In this document: one piece after another, positions 17,901 to 25,092 of the stretch
How positions within the stretch are numbered: the first letter of the stretch is position 1
How the letters are laid out: each line of letters opens with the position of its first letter
Assembly: GCA_965226435.1 (NCBI GenBank)
Contig: CBDDCY010000007.1
Coordinates: 248,001-312,000 of the forward strand
Length of the DNA stretch: 64,000 nt
Origin: UBA6623 sp965226435
GTDB taxonomy: Bacteria; Acidobacteriota; Terriglobia; Bryobacterales; UBA6623
Direction: 5' to 3'
Made by a program: the position numbers and the translations under genes
Notes under the pieces: generated by a model
The model's input: only the letters and a program-made list of their open reading frames with translations
Database searches by the model: none
Told to the model about the DNA's origin: nothing

Positions 17901-18016
17901 AGTTCGAAAGACAGCCGGCCGGCGGGATGAGCGTCGCCCCGGACGGCCGATCGATCCTCTTCGGCCAAGTGGAGCCCATGGAGGCCGACCTCATGCTGGT
18001 CGAAAATTTCCGCTGA
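14981..18016 (+). CDS. Winged-helix / Ser-Thr kinase / TM / TolB-like propeller regulator, copy 2
   Basis: 1011 residues and collinear with the protein at 10558. Winged helix at about 8-105 (RLPEQSLQILAALLERPGKL, PRRGYRFVGPV); kinase at about 135-395 with GEGGMGVVYKA, HRDIKSANILL, VDFGLAQL and a standard GTPAYMSPEQ; membrane span at about 423-446; propeller of SPDG/SRDG blades to the C terminus, ending in DLMLVENFR as the first copy ends in DIMLVENFR. The kinase and winged-helix parts are much more alike between the copies than the propellers, as expected if the sensor parts have diverged. All catalytic residues are present. A TATAAT box lies 64 bases upstream. It probably responds to an extracytoplasmic signal (inference). 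Confidence 0.92.
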   Translation: MPDPIEISRVVRFETFGLNLKTGELRKGGVKIRLPEQSLQILAALLERPGKLVTRDALRVRLWPDGTFVDFEKGLNIAVVRLRQALGDSADEPRFIETLPRRGYRFVGPVELLDSAGQVVGLPEGTGDERVVAHYRLLEKLGEGGMGVVYKALDTKLDRPVALKFLAPRLTLDPEAKRRFQREDRAAAAVDHPNICTVHEIDEVDGQIFIAMAFIEGPSLDKKIGTGPLPLKEAFDIAFQTAQGLQAAHEKGVVHRDIKSANILLTTSGQVKIVDFGLAQLADPDQLTKTGTTLGTPAYMSPEQARWEKVDRRTDIWSLGVVLYEMVGGRLPFRGDVQQAMMHSILHADPDPLTALRTGLPIELDYLIDKALAKDRDERYQHVDDVLVDLRELQKEQPSGVERPRTTPGKARPRPRRQQEKRTKAWLAAAAAAVLMIAGAAFWNFRPTTTEAPPEPMRPVPLTSYPGVEMLPSFSPDGNQVAFAWNGGNSQSFDIYVKGVGPGPPLRLTTHPDWDGSPSWSPDGRWIAFLRGFPDAGEKMGLYLVPPLGGTERKLAETRVPVNIMLGTCLAWSPDSTWLAVCDWAEDSPGRLSVFLLSMDSGERRRLTRPPEDSEFGDVLPAFSPDGRMLAFSRYNSGGTAADLHLLDLDEDLNPRGEPRRRTSMEQLIFGGFTSDGGDIVFSAGSVTNYSLWRVLVSGTASPERLPFGEVGIGPIVSRQGNRLAYSVPNLNINVYRFNLPVADGVTGAAVKLIASSRYDLAPRYSPDGNRIAFVSYRSGASEIWTCAGDGSNPVQLTSLGATIGTPRWAPDGKRIGFIADAEGHFDAYVVNADGGAPRRLTSDPSSETAPSWSRDGEWIYFTSDRTGFPQIFKMPAGGGPAQVVTAGQGPTMESPDGKWFYFTRGPNHSVWRVPVGGSREGTEEDAEQVLESLQEKLYDVVEEGVYFVPPAKGAAFSLQFLRFAADAVEPIHEFERQPAGGMSVAPDGRSILFGQVEPMEADLMLVENFR

Positions 18017-18086
18017 GGGCGGCGGCGGATTTTTCGTTGGTGCACGGCAGTGGCAGCCCGGACCTGGCTCCTGGCCGGCTTGGCCC

Positions 18087-18112
18087 GTCGCTTGCGCTCG
18101 GGGCTCTGATTC
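18087..18112 (+). repeat. 26-base word also found at 4634-4660
   Basis: GTCGCTTGCGCTC-GG-GGCTCTGATTC differs at only two positions from the word at 4635-4660. Both are intergenic. Probably a remnant of a dispersed element. Confidence 0.5.
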
Positions 18113-18167
18113 AAGATTGCGGGATCGATTCTGTAGGGTCGATCAGACACCCACGGCCGGCCGGTAA

Positions 18168-18326
18168 TCAGAACACCGTATAGATGAAAGGCGCTAGGGC
18201 CGAGCTTTGGGCGAAAACGAGCAGGGCTCCCAGCAGTAGCAGGGTAATCACGATCGGCAGCAGCCAGAGCTTCTTGTTCTGCTTGAGAAAGAGAACGAAC
18301 TCGGCGATCAGCGCCAGTTTGCTCAT
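18168..18326 (-). CDS. DUF5989-like small membrane protein, 52 residues
   Basis: ATG at 18324-18326 follows GAGGGG at six bases. The product begins MSKLALIAEFVLFLKQNKKLWLLP, has one membrane span (IVITLLLLGALLVFA) and ends QSSALAPFIYTVF. The K-K-x-W-L-L-P entry and the QSSALAPFIYT end match what I know of the DUF5989 family, which usually sits beside carbamoyltransferase or sugar-acyl exopolysaccharide genes. No such partner is here: the neighbours are regulator 2 and a sugar isomerase-like gene. Function unknown; a small subunit of a membrane complex is a guess. Confidence 0.85.
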   Translation of the reverse strand: MSKLALIAEFVLFLKQNKKLWLLPIVITLLLLGALLVFAQSSALAPFIYTVF

Positions 18327-18358
18327 GATTTGCCCCTCACCTTAGCTTCCGATCGGGA

Positions 18359-18424
18359 AGAGACAAGCTAAGAGCTTGTCTCAACTATTGGCTGGGACCG
18401 GCACGAGTGCCGGTCGCTACCGGC
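18359..18424 (+). repeat. Family B two-hairpin repeat, copy 3
   Basis: AGACAAGCT-AAG-AGCTTGTCT and GACCGGCA-CGAG-TGCCGGTC hairpins separated by the conserved GGCTGG. It lies just upstream of the DUF5989-like start, between it and the end of the isomerase-like gene. Confidence 0.82.
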
Positions 18425-18462
18425 CGCGGGCTCCATTCGCGGACGACCCCGACCCGGATCGA

Positions 18463-19455
18463 TCACTCGCCGAACGCCGCGTCAAACGCCAGGTTCGACG
18501 GCGCGAAATCGACCCGTTTCGTAAACTCGCAAGCCTCCGTCGCACCGCGCTCTCGTTCCATGCCGCTGTCTTCCCACTCGATCGACAGAGGACCGGTATA
18601 GCCGATGTGGTTGAGGCTTCGGATGATTTCCTCGAAATCGACGCCGCCGTGTCCCAGCGAACGGAAATCCCAACCGCGATCCGGATGCCCGAAGTTCAGG
18701 TGCGACCCCAAGATACCCGAGCGCCCGTCCAACTGCCGCGCCGAGTCTTTCATGTGGACATGGTAAATCCGGTCGTTGAACTCTTGTAGAAAGCGAACCG
18801 GGTCGACCATCTGCCAGTGCAGGTGGCTCGGGTCGAAATTGAAGCCGAACGCCTCGCGCCCGCCGATCGCATCAATCGCGCGCTGCGTGGTGACGATGTC
18901 GAAGGCAATCTCGGTGGGGTGAACTTCGAGTCCGAAGCGCACGCCGCATTCGTCGAAGACGTCGAGGATGGGGTTCCACTTGTCGGCGAAATCTTGAAAA
19001 CCGGCGTCGATCATTTCGTCCGATACCGGCGGAAAGCTGTAGAGCAGGTGCCAGATCGACGAGCCGGTAAAACCGTTGGCGACCTTGAGGCCCAGGTTCT
19101 TGGCCGCGCGCGCGGTGTTCTTCATCGCCTCGATCGCCCAGGCGCGCTGCTTCTCGGCATCGCCGGCCAATTCGGGGGGCGCGAAGATATCCGAACGCCC
19201 GTCGTTGTTCAAATCGCAAACCAACTGCCCGGCCAGGTGGTTCGAGATGGCGAAAAGCTGCAAGTTGTGCTTTTCGAGAATCGCCTTTTGTTGCTCGCAG
19301 TAGGCCGGGTCCTCGGCGGCCTTGAAGACGTCCATATGGTCGCCCCAACAGGCCAATTCCAGCCCGTCATACCCGAAGCCGGCGGCCTTTTCGGCGAGCA
19401 CTTCCAAGGGCAAATCCGCCCACTGCCCCGTGAATAGAGTTACCGGTCGCCCCAT
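18463..19455 (-). CDS. Sugar phosphate isomerase/epimerase-like TIM-barrel protein
   Basis: 330 residues from the ATG at 19455, which follows GGAGG at ten bases. The frame is open further upstream but without a ribosome site. Features typical of the xylose-isomerase-like barrel: FTGQWADLPLEVLAEKAAGFGYDGLELACWGDHMDVF at the start; metal-binding candidates in EVHPTEIAFD, NFDPSHLHWQ and YHVHMKDSARQ; and LSIEWEDSGMERERG at the end. The family interconverts sugars, inositols or related acids using a divalent metal; substrate unknown. It stands between dispersed repeat B3 and the prohibitin-like gene on the same strand. Confidence 0.87.
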   Translation of the reverse strand: MGRPVTLFTGQWADLPLEVLAEKAAGFGYDGLELACWGDHMDVFKAAEDPAYCEQQKAILEKHNLQLFAISNHLAGQLVCDLNNDGRSDIFAPPELAGDAEKQRAWAIEAMKNTARAAKNLGLKVANGFTGSSIWHLLYSFPPVSDEMIDAGFQDFADKWNPILDVFDECGVRFGLEVHPTEIAFDIVTTQRAIDAIGGREAFGFNFDPSHLHWQMVDPVRFLQEFNDRIYHVHMKDSARQLDGRSGILGSHLNFGHPDRGWDFRSLGHGGVDFEEIIRSLNHIGYTGPLSIEWEDSGMERERGATEACEFTKRVDFAPSNLAFDAAFGE

Positions 19456-19573
19456 GTCTGTTGATCCTCCTGAAATTGGCGAGCCGGCGCTGATGCTGAC
19501 CGCACCCTCTGGAACACACAATTATATTTCCGCGACTGCACGTCCGTGTCGGACCGGATGAGCAACCGTTGCT

Positions 19574-20425
19574 TTACTGCCGTCCGCCAAACACGTCCAA
19601 TATGGGCACTGGTCCCCCGCCGGTGACCACTGTGGGCATCACCCCATTCCATTTGTCAACAGCGCGTCCCTGAACCTCGATTCGCCGCAATGCCAATAAA
19701 TCCGACGTTATCTGTGCTCTTTGGAGCTCCAGTCCCTTGGCTTCAGCTTCGGCTCTGGTGATTGCCTGTTGCGATTCAAACTCCACCCGTCGCAAGGCGT
19801 TCTCCGCCTCCAGAGCCTCTTGGACCGCTTTCACCTTTGCCTCGATGGACTCCTGGAAGGTTTGCGAGAACTGAAAGTCCGTGATGGAGACTTGTACAAC
19901 TAGGATACCAGGGGCACGTAACCTTTCCGCCATCAAATTTTGAAGTTCATCTTTCACCTGTGGCCTTTGTGTGATCAACTCCTCGGCGTCGAAATCGGCC
20001 GTGGTAGATTTGACCGCTTCCTGGATATACGGCTGAATGACCCGGTTTTCATAATCCTGCCGCATGTCTTGATAAATTGTCCCCACTCTGCCGGGATCCA
20101 ACTGGTAGTTCAAGGTGACTTCCGTGGTCACCTGTTGCAAGTCCTTGCTAAGAGCCGACACGGCAGCGGTGTATTTCTGAAGCTGGGTTGACATCAGAGC
20201 TACGTCCTCAACGAAAGGAATCTTGAAATAGAGACCTTCATCTTTGATCTCCTCGGTCACGGCTCCAAAACGCAGCAAGACGCCTCGTTGTCCCGCGCCG
20301 ACTATCCCGGTGCTTCCCATTACCACAATGAGGCAGGCAATCAAGACCGCGATAGCCGCGATCTTTTTACCCAGCCCTGGCGGAATTCTAAAATCCCCAA
20401 AGTCTCCACTAGAGTACTGTGCCAT
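19574..20425 (-). CDS. Prohibitin/SPFH-domain membrane protein
   Basis: 283 residues; ATG at 20425 follows AGGAGATAG. One N-terminal membrane span (AAIAVLIACLIVVMGSTGIV) is followed by the SPFH core: GAGQRGVLLRFGAVTEEIKDEGLYFKIPFVEDV, then STQLQKYTAAVSALSKDLQQVTTEVTLNYQLDP. A helical, Glu/Ala-rich segment (VKAVQEALEAENALRRVEFESQQA) and a short C-terminal PILDVFGGRQ complete it. Such proteins form large ring or cage assemblies in the inner membrane and often bind FtsH-type proteases. No protease gene is adjacent. Codon use looks a little less GC-rich than in neighbours. Confidence 0.92.
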   Translation of the reverse strand: MAQYSSGDFGDFRIPPGLGKKIAAIAVLIACLIVVMGSTGIVGAGQRGVLLRFGAVTEEIKDEGLYFKIPFVEDVALMSTQLQKYTAAVSALSKDLQQVTTEVTLNYQLDPGRVGTIYQDMRQDYENRVIQPYIQEAVKSTTADFDAEELITQRPQVKDELQNLMAERLRAPGILVVQVSITDFQFSQTFQESIEAKVKAVQEALEAENALRRVEFESQQAITRAEAEAKGLELQRAQITSDLLALRRIEVQGRAVDKWNGVMPTVVTGGGPVPILDVFGGRQ

Positions 20426-20850
20426 CGCTATCTCCTTTTATGCGGAATTTTCAATTTGGATCTTGCGCTCCTCAACTCTACTCCCATGCCCTCGCCGGCC
20501 GGCAACCCAGCCTCGAAGCATTGTAGACGCGAGGTGAGCGCCCCGCCGCGATCCCGGTTCTTCTTCGAGCCGAGCAAGCGAAACGTCGGACCGACGGAAA
20601 TGCGGACGGCATCGTTGAGCCAGGGTTTCCATCTTGGCCATCCCGGCATCTGTATAGGTTAGTCGAACCAGGGCCGCGGTGCAACAGTTTCCTCGCGGGC
20701 GTGCCGGCTTTGCCGGCCGAATCGCCGCGTGCGCCGCCGAAAATCGTCGGGCGGTCCGCAACTCCGATTCTTCCGGGCCGATAAGAAGTGGAAAGCGGAC
20801 GGCTTCCAAGCCGCATAGTTCGCGCCCGTCCGCCACGAAGGAGGAAACTC
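20426..20850. other. Non-coding stretch upstream of the TadE-like gene
   Basis: 425 bases between divergent genes. It contains GGACGGCTTCCAAGCCG and CGTGCCGGCTTTGCCGGCCG, short hairpins in the leader of the plus-strand gene, and no convincing open frame. I could not match it to a known riboswitch. Confidence 0.35.
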
Positions 20851-21273
20851 GTGCCCACCCCCCGCTCCAAGAACCGCCGCGGCGCAACGATGGTTGAGGC
20901 CGCCCTGACGCTTTCGCTGCTGTTGTTCGTCGTCATCGGCATCGTCGACATCGGCACGGTGTTGTTCACCTACCAAGGATTGGTCCAGCGGGCGCAAGCC
21001 GGCGTGCGCTACGCCGTCGTCAACATCTACGACGCGGAAAAGATCAGGAATGTGGTTGCGTCGGGGAACCCGGACGGCGGAGGATCGATCTTAGGTTTGG
21101 ATCCGGAAATGGTGGAGGTCGTCATCGAAGACATCGACAACCAGACCACCCGGATCGTCGTGGCCATCGGCAACTACCCGATTCGCCTGTTCACACCCTT
21201 CGTCGCCGGCAGCTTCATGCTTCCGCCAATTCGGGCTGTCCGGACAACCGAAAGCGAAGGGGCAACGACGTAA
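20851..21273 (+). CDS. TadE-like pilus assembly / pseudopilin-like protein
   Basis: 140 residues from the GTG at 20851, which follows AAGGAGG at good spacing. The N terminus is VPTPRSKNRRGATMVEAALTLSLLLFVVIGIVDIG: a short basic leader, then the RRGATMVEAAL motif typical of TadE/TadG and type IV-like prepilins, then one long hydrophobic helix. The rest is an extracytoplasmic domain with few Cys. It would be processed by a prepilin peptidase and contribute to a Flp/Tad-type pilus, but no other tad genes are in the window, so it is an orphan here. Confidence 0.8.
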   Translation: MPTPRSKNRRGATMVEAALTLSLLLFVVIGIVDIGTVLFTYQGLVQRAQAGVRYAVVNIYDAEKIRNVVASGNPDGGGSILGLDPEMVEVVIEDIDNQTTRIVVAIGNYPIRLFTPFVAGSFMLPPIRAVRTTESEGATT

Positions 21274-21304
21274 AGAAACAAGCGCGCGGCGAAAATCCGC
21301 GCGC
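21272..21304 (-). terminator. Terminator for the DinB-like gene (minus strand)
   Basis: Read on the minus strand: GCGCGCGG-ATTTTC-GCCGCGCGC-type hairpin followed by TTGTTTCTTT. It lies between the convergent TadE-like and DinB-like genes and could serve both, though the T tract is on the DinB side. Confidence 0.6.
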
Positions 21305-21328
21305 GCCGGCGTTTCCGGCATCGTCACG

Positions 21329-21799
21329 TCAGGCGCGCGTCACCCATTGCCGCAGGAACGCGAGTTGCCCGACATGATAGGCCTCGTGAAAACCGAGAAA
21401 GTTGATCATTCCCCGCATCGTCTTATCGGCGATCGGGAAGTCGCGCGGCGCCGGCACGGAAAGCTCCTCATCGGTTAGCTCCTCGAAACGTTGCTTGAGG
21501 GTCGCGGTCGCTTCCGCCCATTTCGCCAGCACGTCTTCGACGGACGGAAAAGGCCGGGGATCGTCGACCTCCGCGCCGCGATCAAAACGGTCGCCCCAAT
21601 CGTGGTTCACCGGGGTGCCCAGGGCCCGAGCCAGGTTACAGCGGCTGACCGCCATGTGGCCGGCGATCCAGATCATCGGGTTCAACCCGTCACCGATGCG
21701 CTGTTGCACCGCTTTGTTGTCCAGCCCATCGAGAAACTTTTCGACTCGCACTCCGCAGACATCGTAAACTTGCGCGCTCGGTTCAATGAGTTTGTCCAT
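21329..21799 (-). CDS. DinB-family four-helix protein
   Basis: 156 residues from the ATG at 21799. Segments typical of the DinB/YfiT fold: NPMIWIAGHMAVSRCNLARALG near the N terminus and GMINFLGFHEAYHVGQLAFLRQW near the C terminus. They supply three His (AGHMA, FHEAYH) for a divalent metal. Members include thiol-dependent transferases of the bacillithiol/mycothiol type; the substrate here is unknown. The frame extends upstream to 21868 but that part is Arg/Gly-rich and lacks a ribosome site. Single-gene unit ended by the hairpin at 21272-21304. Confidence 0.82.
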   Translation of the reverse strand: MDKLIEPSAQVYDVCGVRVEKFLDGLDNKAVQQRIGDGLNPMIWIAGHMAVSRCNLARALGTPVNHDWGDRFDRGAEVDDPRPFPSVEDVLAKWAEATATLKQRFEELTDEELSVPAPRDFPIADKTMRGMINFLGFHEAYHVGQLAFLRQWVTRA

Positions 21800-21929
21800 G
21801 CGGTTATTGTATCGAGGCCGGACCGCGACCGCGCCGCCGGCTTCACCATTGCGGTTCCCGGCCCCCACTTGCTAGGATGCAAGGGCTTTACCGGCCGATC
21901 CCAAGGCCTTCCGTCGGAGGAATCAGAAC

Positions 21930-22940
21930 ATGACAACGCGCCGAAAAATCATCGTTAGCTTGGCTCTCCCCGCCGCCCTAATCGCTTTTCTTGCCTGCAA
22001 TTCCGGCGGAGACGCCGTCGCTCGCGAGACGGTGACCAAGGCAACCGTCGACGGCTGGATGACCGAGCTTTCCAACTGGGGACGCTGGGGCGAGGACGAC
22101 ACGCTTGGCGCGCTCAACCTGATCACGCCCGAAAAGCGCGTGCAAGCCGCGGCGCTCGTCAAGTCGGGCGTCTCGGTGTCGCTGGCGCGTAATGCCGAAA
22201 CCGAGAAAGCCGCCGACAACCCCGATCCGTTTGTCTTTGAAATGACGGCCACGGGTGTCGACGCCACGGACGATTTCCCCTTCTCCGTCGACCGTTACAG
22301 TGTTCTCTACCACGGCTATGCCCATACCCACATGGACTCGATCGGGCATATGTTCTACAACGGCAAGATGTTCAACGGGCATTCGAAGAACGACGTCACG
22401 GTGGAAGGGGCCAAGCACTACGGCATCCACCACATGAAGCACGGCGTCTTCACGCGCGGCGTTTTGATGGATATCCCGCGGCTCAAGGGCGTGCCCTATC
22501 TGGAGCCCGGTACGGCCATCTACCCAGAAGACCTCGATGCCTGGGAGAAGAAGGCGGGATTCAAGGTTTCCAGCGGCGATGTGGTATTTATCCGCACCGG
22601 ACGATGGAAGCTTCGCGACGAGAAAGGTGCATGGTCGCCCAGCGAAAAGGCCGCGGGCCTGTTTGCCTCGTGCGCCAAGTGGCTCAAGGAACGCGATGTG
22701 GCGATGCTCGGCAGCGACGCCGCCAGCGAAGTCGCGCCCTCGGGCGTCGACGGCGTACCGCAGCCGATTCACCAATTGGTGCTGATCGCGATGGGGATGC
22801 CGATTTTCGACAACTGCGACCTCGAAGCGCTCGGCGAAGAAGCCGCCAAGCAGAACCGTTGGGAATTTCTCATCACCGCCGCGCCCATCCCGGTGGTGGG
22901 TGGAACCGGGTCTCCGCTCAACCCGCTCGCGACGTTCTAA
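21930..22940 (+). CDS. Cyclase-family (kynurenine-formamidase-like) metal hydrolase, exported
   Basis: 336 residues; ATG at 21930 follows GGAGG at nine bases. A signal peptide ends in a lipobox-like AFLAC at about residues 19-23, so this is probably a lipoprotein. The catalytic signature of the cyclase family, HGYAHTHMDSIGH, is at about residues 128-140. Further conserved points are DIPRLKG and VFIRTGRW. The family hydrolyses amides or cyclic substrates such as N-formylkynurenine with a metal. The export signal argues against a classical cytosolic kynurenine role. The next gene is convergent. Confidence 0.85.
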   Translation: MTTRRKIIVSLALPAALIAFLACNSGGDAVARETVTKATVDGWMTELSNWGRWGEDDTLGALNLITPEKRVQAAALVKSGVSVSLARNAETEKAADNPDPFVFEMTATGVDATDDFPFSVDRYSVLYHGYAHTHMDSIGHMFYNGKMFNGHSKNDVTVEGAKHYGIHHMKHGVFTRGVLMDIPRLKGVPYLEPGTAIYPEDLDAWEKKAGFKVSSGDVVFIRTGRWKLRDEKGAWSPSEKAAGLFASCAKWLKERDVAMLGSDAASEVAPSGVDGVPQPIHQLVLIAMGMPIFDNCDLEALGEEAAKQNRWEFLITAAPIPVVGGTGSPLNPLATF

Positions 22941-22974
22941 CCAGCTTGAGTTTCAGAAGCGGCCTACGCAAGCG

Positions 22975-23796
22975 TTACCCCCGCTTTTGCTTCGGCGGCG
23001 CGGCCGAGACGCCGGTCAGTCCGCCGCTCACGGTCAAGACTTCACCGGTGATCCAGGACGCGTTGGCGCCGCAGAGGAACGCGACGGCGCCGGCGATGTC
23101 GCCGGGTTCACCCCATCGCCCAAGGGGCACCGCCTTTCGCACTCGCTCGATCATCTCTTCTTCGCCGACGCCCAATCCGGCCGATCGCTGGGCCATGACT
23201 TTCTTGTTGAAATCGGTGTAGACCGGGCCGGGGCTTACGGCGTTGACGCGGACCTGGTAGGGGGCAAGTTCCAAAGCCAACGTCTTGGTGAGGCTGATCA
23301 CGGCGGCCTTCGAAGCATTGTAGGCCGCTACGAGCGCGGCGGGGCTCTGTCCGTTGATCGACGCCAGATTGACGATCGCACCGGACTCTTTTTCCCGCAT
23401 GAGGCGGCCGGCGGCACGACAGGTGTGGAAAGTTCCCGTCAAGTTGACGTCGATGACGCGCTGCCAACCGTCGTCGCTCAGCTCGACGGTGTGGCAAACG
23501 TCTTGCCCCAGCCCGGCGCTGTTGACGAGGATATCGATGGATCCTCGTTCCTTCGCGATCGAGGCGAAGAGGTCGTCGACTTGCTCGCTGACGGTCACAT
23601 CAAGTCGGCGCGCCTCGGCGGCGAGACCCCGGGCGATCAACTCGTCCGCCGCGGCGCGGACCTTCTCGATCTGCAAGTCGGCCAGGACGACATGGGCCCC
23701 CTCGGCCGCGAGCCGGCCGGCGATGCCCTCGCCAAGCCCTTGGGCGGCGCCGGTGACGACAGCGGTTTTGTCGGCAAGTTTGCTGGGTTCCGGCAT
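22975..23796 (-). CDS. SDR-family NAD(P)-dependent oxidoreductase
   Basis: 273 residues, a classical short-chain dehydrogenase. The nucleotide-binding TGAAQGLGEGIA is at about residues 16-27, NSAGLGQD in the NAG position, the catalytic Ser in LASINGQSPAA and the catalytic Tyr/Lys in YNASKAA. The C terminus WITGEVLTVSGGLTG is the usual end. An acidic residue after the second strand (VLADLQIEK) suggests NAD preference. The substrate cannot be deduced. No operon partner: flanking genes are convergent on one side and about 200 bases away on the other. Confidence 0.9.
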   Translation of the reverse strand: MPEPSKLADKTAVVTGAAQGLGEGIAGRLAAEGAHVVLADLQIEKVRAAADELIARGLAAEARRLDVTVSEQVDDLFASIAKERGSIDILVNSAGLGQDVCHTVELSDDGWQRVIDVNLTGTFHTCRAAGRLMREKESGAIVNLASINGQSPAALVAAYNASKAAVISLTKTLALELAPYQVRVNAVSPGPVYTDFNKKVMAQRSAGLGVGEEEMIERVRKAVPLGRWGEPGDIAGAVAFLCGANASWITGEVLTVSGGLTGVSAAPPKQKRG

Positions 23797-23994
23797 GATC
23801 GGCTTACGAAACGACTCTCACGCGTAGAGCGTGGGTAGCTCCATCAAGAAGAAGGTCTCGACCAACGAAGAACGTAACGATGAAGTACCAGCGACCCCGG
23901 AAGAAACGACAACCGACCTCGACGGAAGGAAGAACAGGGCCCGCGGGATGTCGCGTCCGGGACGTAGCTTTGGTTCCTCCGCACCGCCTCGCGG

Positions 23995-24612
23995 CTACCG
24001 CGTCGCGTAGAACGACCGCTGGGGAGTCGGGTAGGACGAGCTTTCACTCACCGGCTGGAGAAACGGGAATTCCGCGACTTTGCGGTAGATCGGGCCCGCG
24101 TCGGTCACCGTGCTCTCGAACAACACGAAATGATCCGGCGAGATCATGCCGAACTCACGGCTCGGCAAATCCTCGACAGCTCGGTAGAGATCGTCCACGA
24201 CAATGTCTTCGCGTACGCGCGCCAGAGTCAAATGGGGATTATACGGGCGAACTTCCGGGGCAATGCCCAGCGTCTGCAACGTTGAATCGACGCGGCTCGC
24301 CAGTTGCCGTAGCGCCGGGGTGTTTTCCGCGCCCGCCCAGAAGACCCGCGGACGATGGGCGTTCGGGAAGAACCCCAGCCCGGCCAACGGCACGTTCAAA
24401 ACCGGTTCGGTGGCCGGTAATCGAACCTCGTTGAGCTGATGAATCACTTCGTCCAACCGCTTCGGCGACCACTCCCCGATGTATTTCAACGTGACGTGCA
24501 TGTTTTCCGGGTGCACCCACCGCAAATGGGTATGGGGCTGAAGGCGCCGAATCAACTCGGTCAGAGCGACGACGACCTTGGAATTCAGTTCGAGCGCAAC
24601 AAAAAGACGCAT
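23995..24612 (-). CDS. thpR: RNA 2',3'-cyclic phosphodiesterase
   Basis: 205 residues, the usual length. Both HxTx motifs of the 2H phosphoesterase fold are present: MHVTLKYIGEW at about residue 38 and PHLTLARVRE at about residue 127. The N-terminal RLFVALELNSKV and AGLGFFPNAHRPRVFWAG are typical of ThpR/LigT. It opens 2',3'-cyclic phosphate RNA ends to 2'-phosphates. The last 20 residues (SSSYPTPQRSFYATR) are an unconserved tail. Start ATG 24612 has AAGGCAG upstream. It is followed at a distance by minus-strand genes that seem unrelated. Confidence 0.9.
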   Translation of the reverse strand: MRLFVALELNSKVVVALTELIRRLQPHTHLRWVHPENMHVTLKYIGEWSPKRLDEVIHQLNEVRLPATEPVLNVPLAGLGFFPNAHRPRVFWAGAENTPALRQLASRVDSTLQTLGIAPEVRPYNPHLTLARVREDIVVDDLYRAVEDLPSREFGMISPDHFVLFESTVTDAGPIYRKVAEFPFLQPVSESSSYPTPQRSFYATR

Positions 24613-24660
24613 AGGGATCTGCCTTCGCCAAACCGGCTCGTCAGGCGGCGAGAACCGGCT

Positions 24661-25053
24661 CTACTTCTGCTTCTTCTTTCCCGTGTGGACCGAATGCTGC
24701 TGTTGCGGCAACTCCAGTATGACGGTGTAGTTCTGATCAATTTCGCTGAGCGCCAGCCGTTTTCCGTAGGTCTGGTAACCCTCGGCGATCACTTGAATGA
24801 GTACATGCCCTTGTTTGATCGGAGGAAGCGGCGCCGTGCCTTCCTGACTGGTCCGCAATTCGAAGCTGCGGCCGATTTTCTTGAGCTTTTTTCCTTTGAG
24901 CGTGCGCACCAGCACACTCGCCCGAGCCACCGGAGCCCCTTCGACGTCCTGCACAATCACACGCAGGTTCGTCCGCTCTTTCTTGGCCTGCCCCGGAGCC
25001 GGGTAAAGGATGAGAAAAAGCAGTGGGAGTAGGAAAGTGACAATCGCTTTCAT
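24661..25053 (-). CDS. Small secreted protein with a carboxypeptidase-regulatory-like / PEGA-type domain
   Basis: 130 residues. A clear signal peptide (MKAIVTFLLPLLFLILYPAPGQA) precedes NLRVIVQDVEGAPVARASVLVR, a beta-sandwich start typical of carboxypeptidase-regulatory-like domains. Then come GRSFELRTSQEGTAPLPPIKQGHVLIQVIAEGYQTYGKRLAL and a basic C-terminal tail (HTGKKKQK). It would be periplasmic or surface-bound; function unknown. It lies 39 bases downstream of the outer-membrane protein gene at 25093, on the other side of its stop, with ThpR upstream in coordinates; all are minus strand. Confidence 0.75.
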   Translation of the reverse strand: MKAIVTFLLPLLFLILYPAPGQAKKERTNLRVIVQDVEGAPVARASVLVRTLKGKKLKKIGRSFELRTSQEGTAPLPPIKQGHVLIQVIAEGYQTYGKRLALSEIDQNYTVILELPQQQHSVHTGKKKQK

Positions 25054-25092
25054 CGGGACGCCTATATTTGCGAATTCACGAAAGACCGGCGG

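Noticed and set aside
20640..20850. Possible riboswitch in front of the TadE-like gene
   Set aside because: Short hairpins only; the conserved words of c-di-GMP, TPP, cobalamin or glycine riboswitches were not found.
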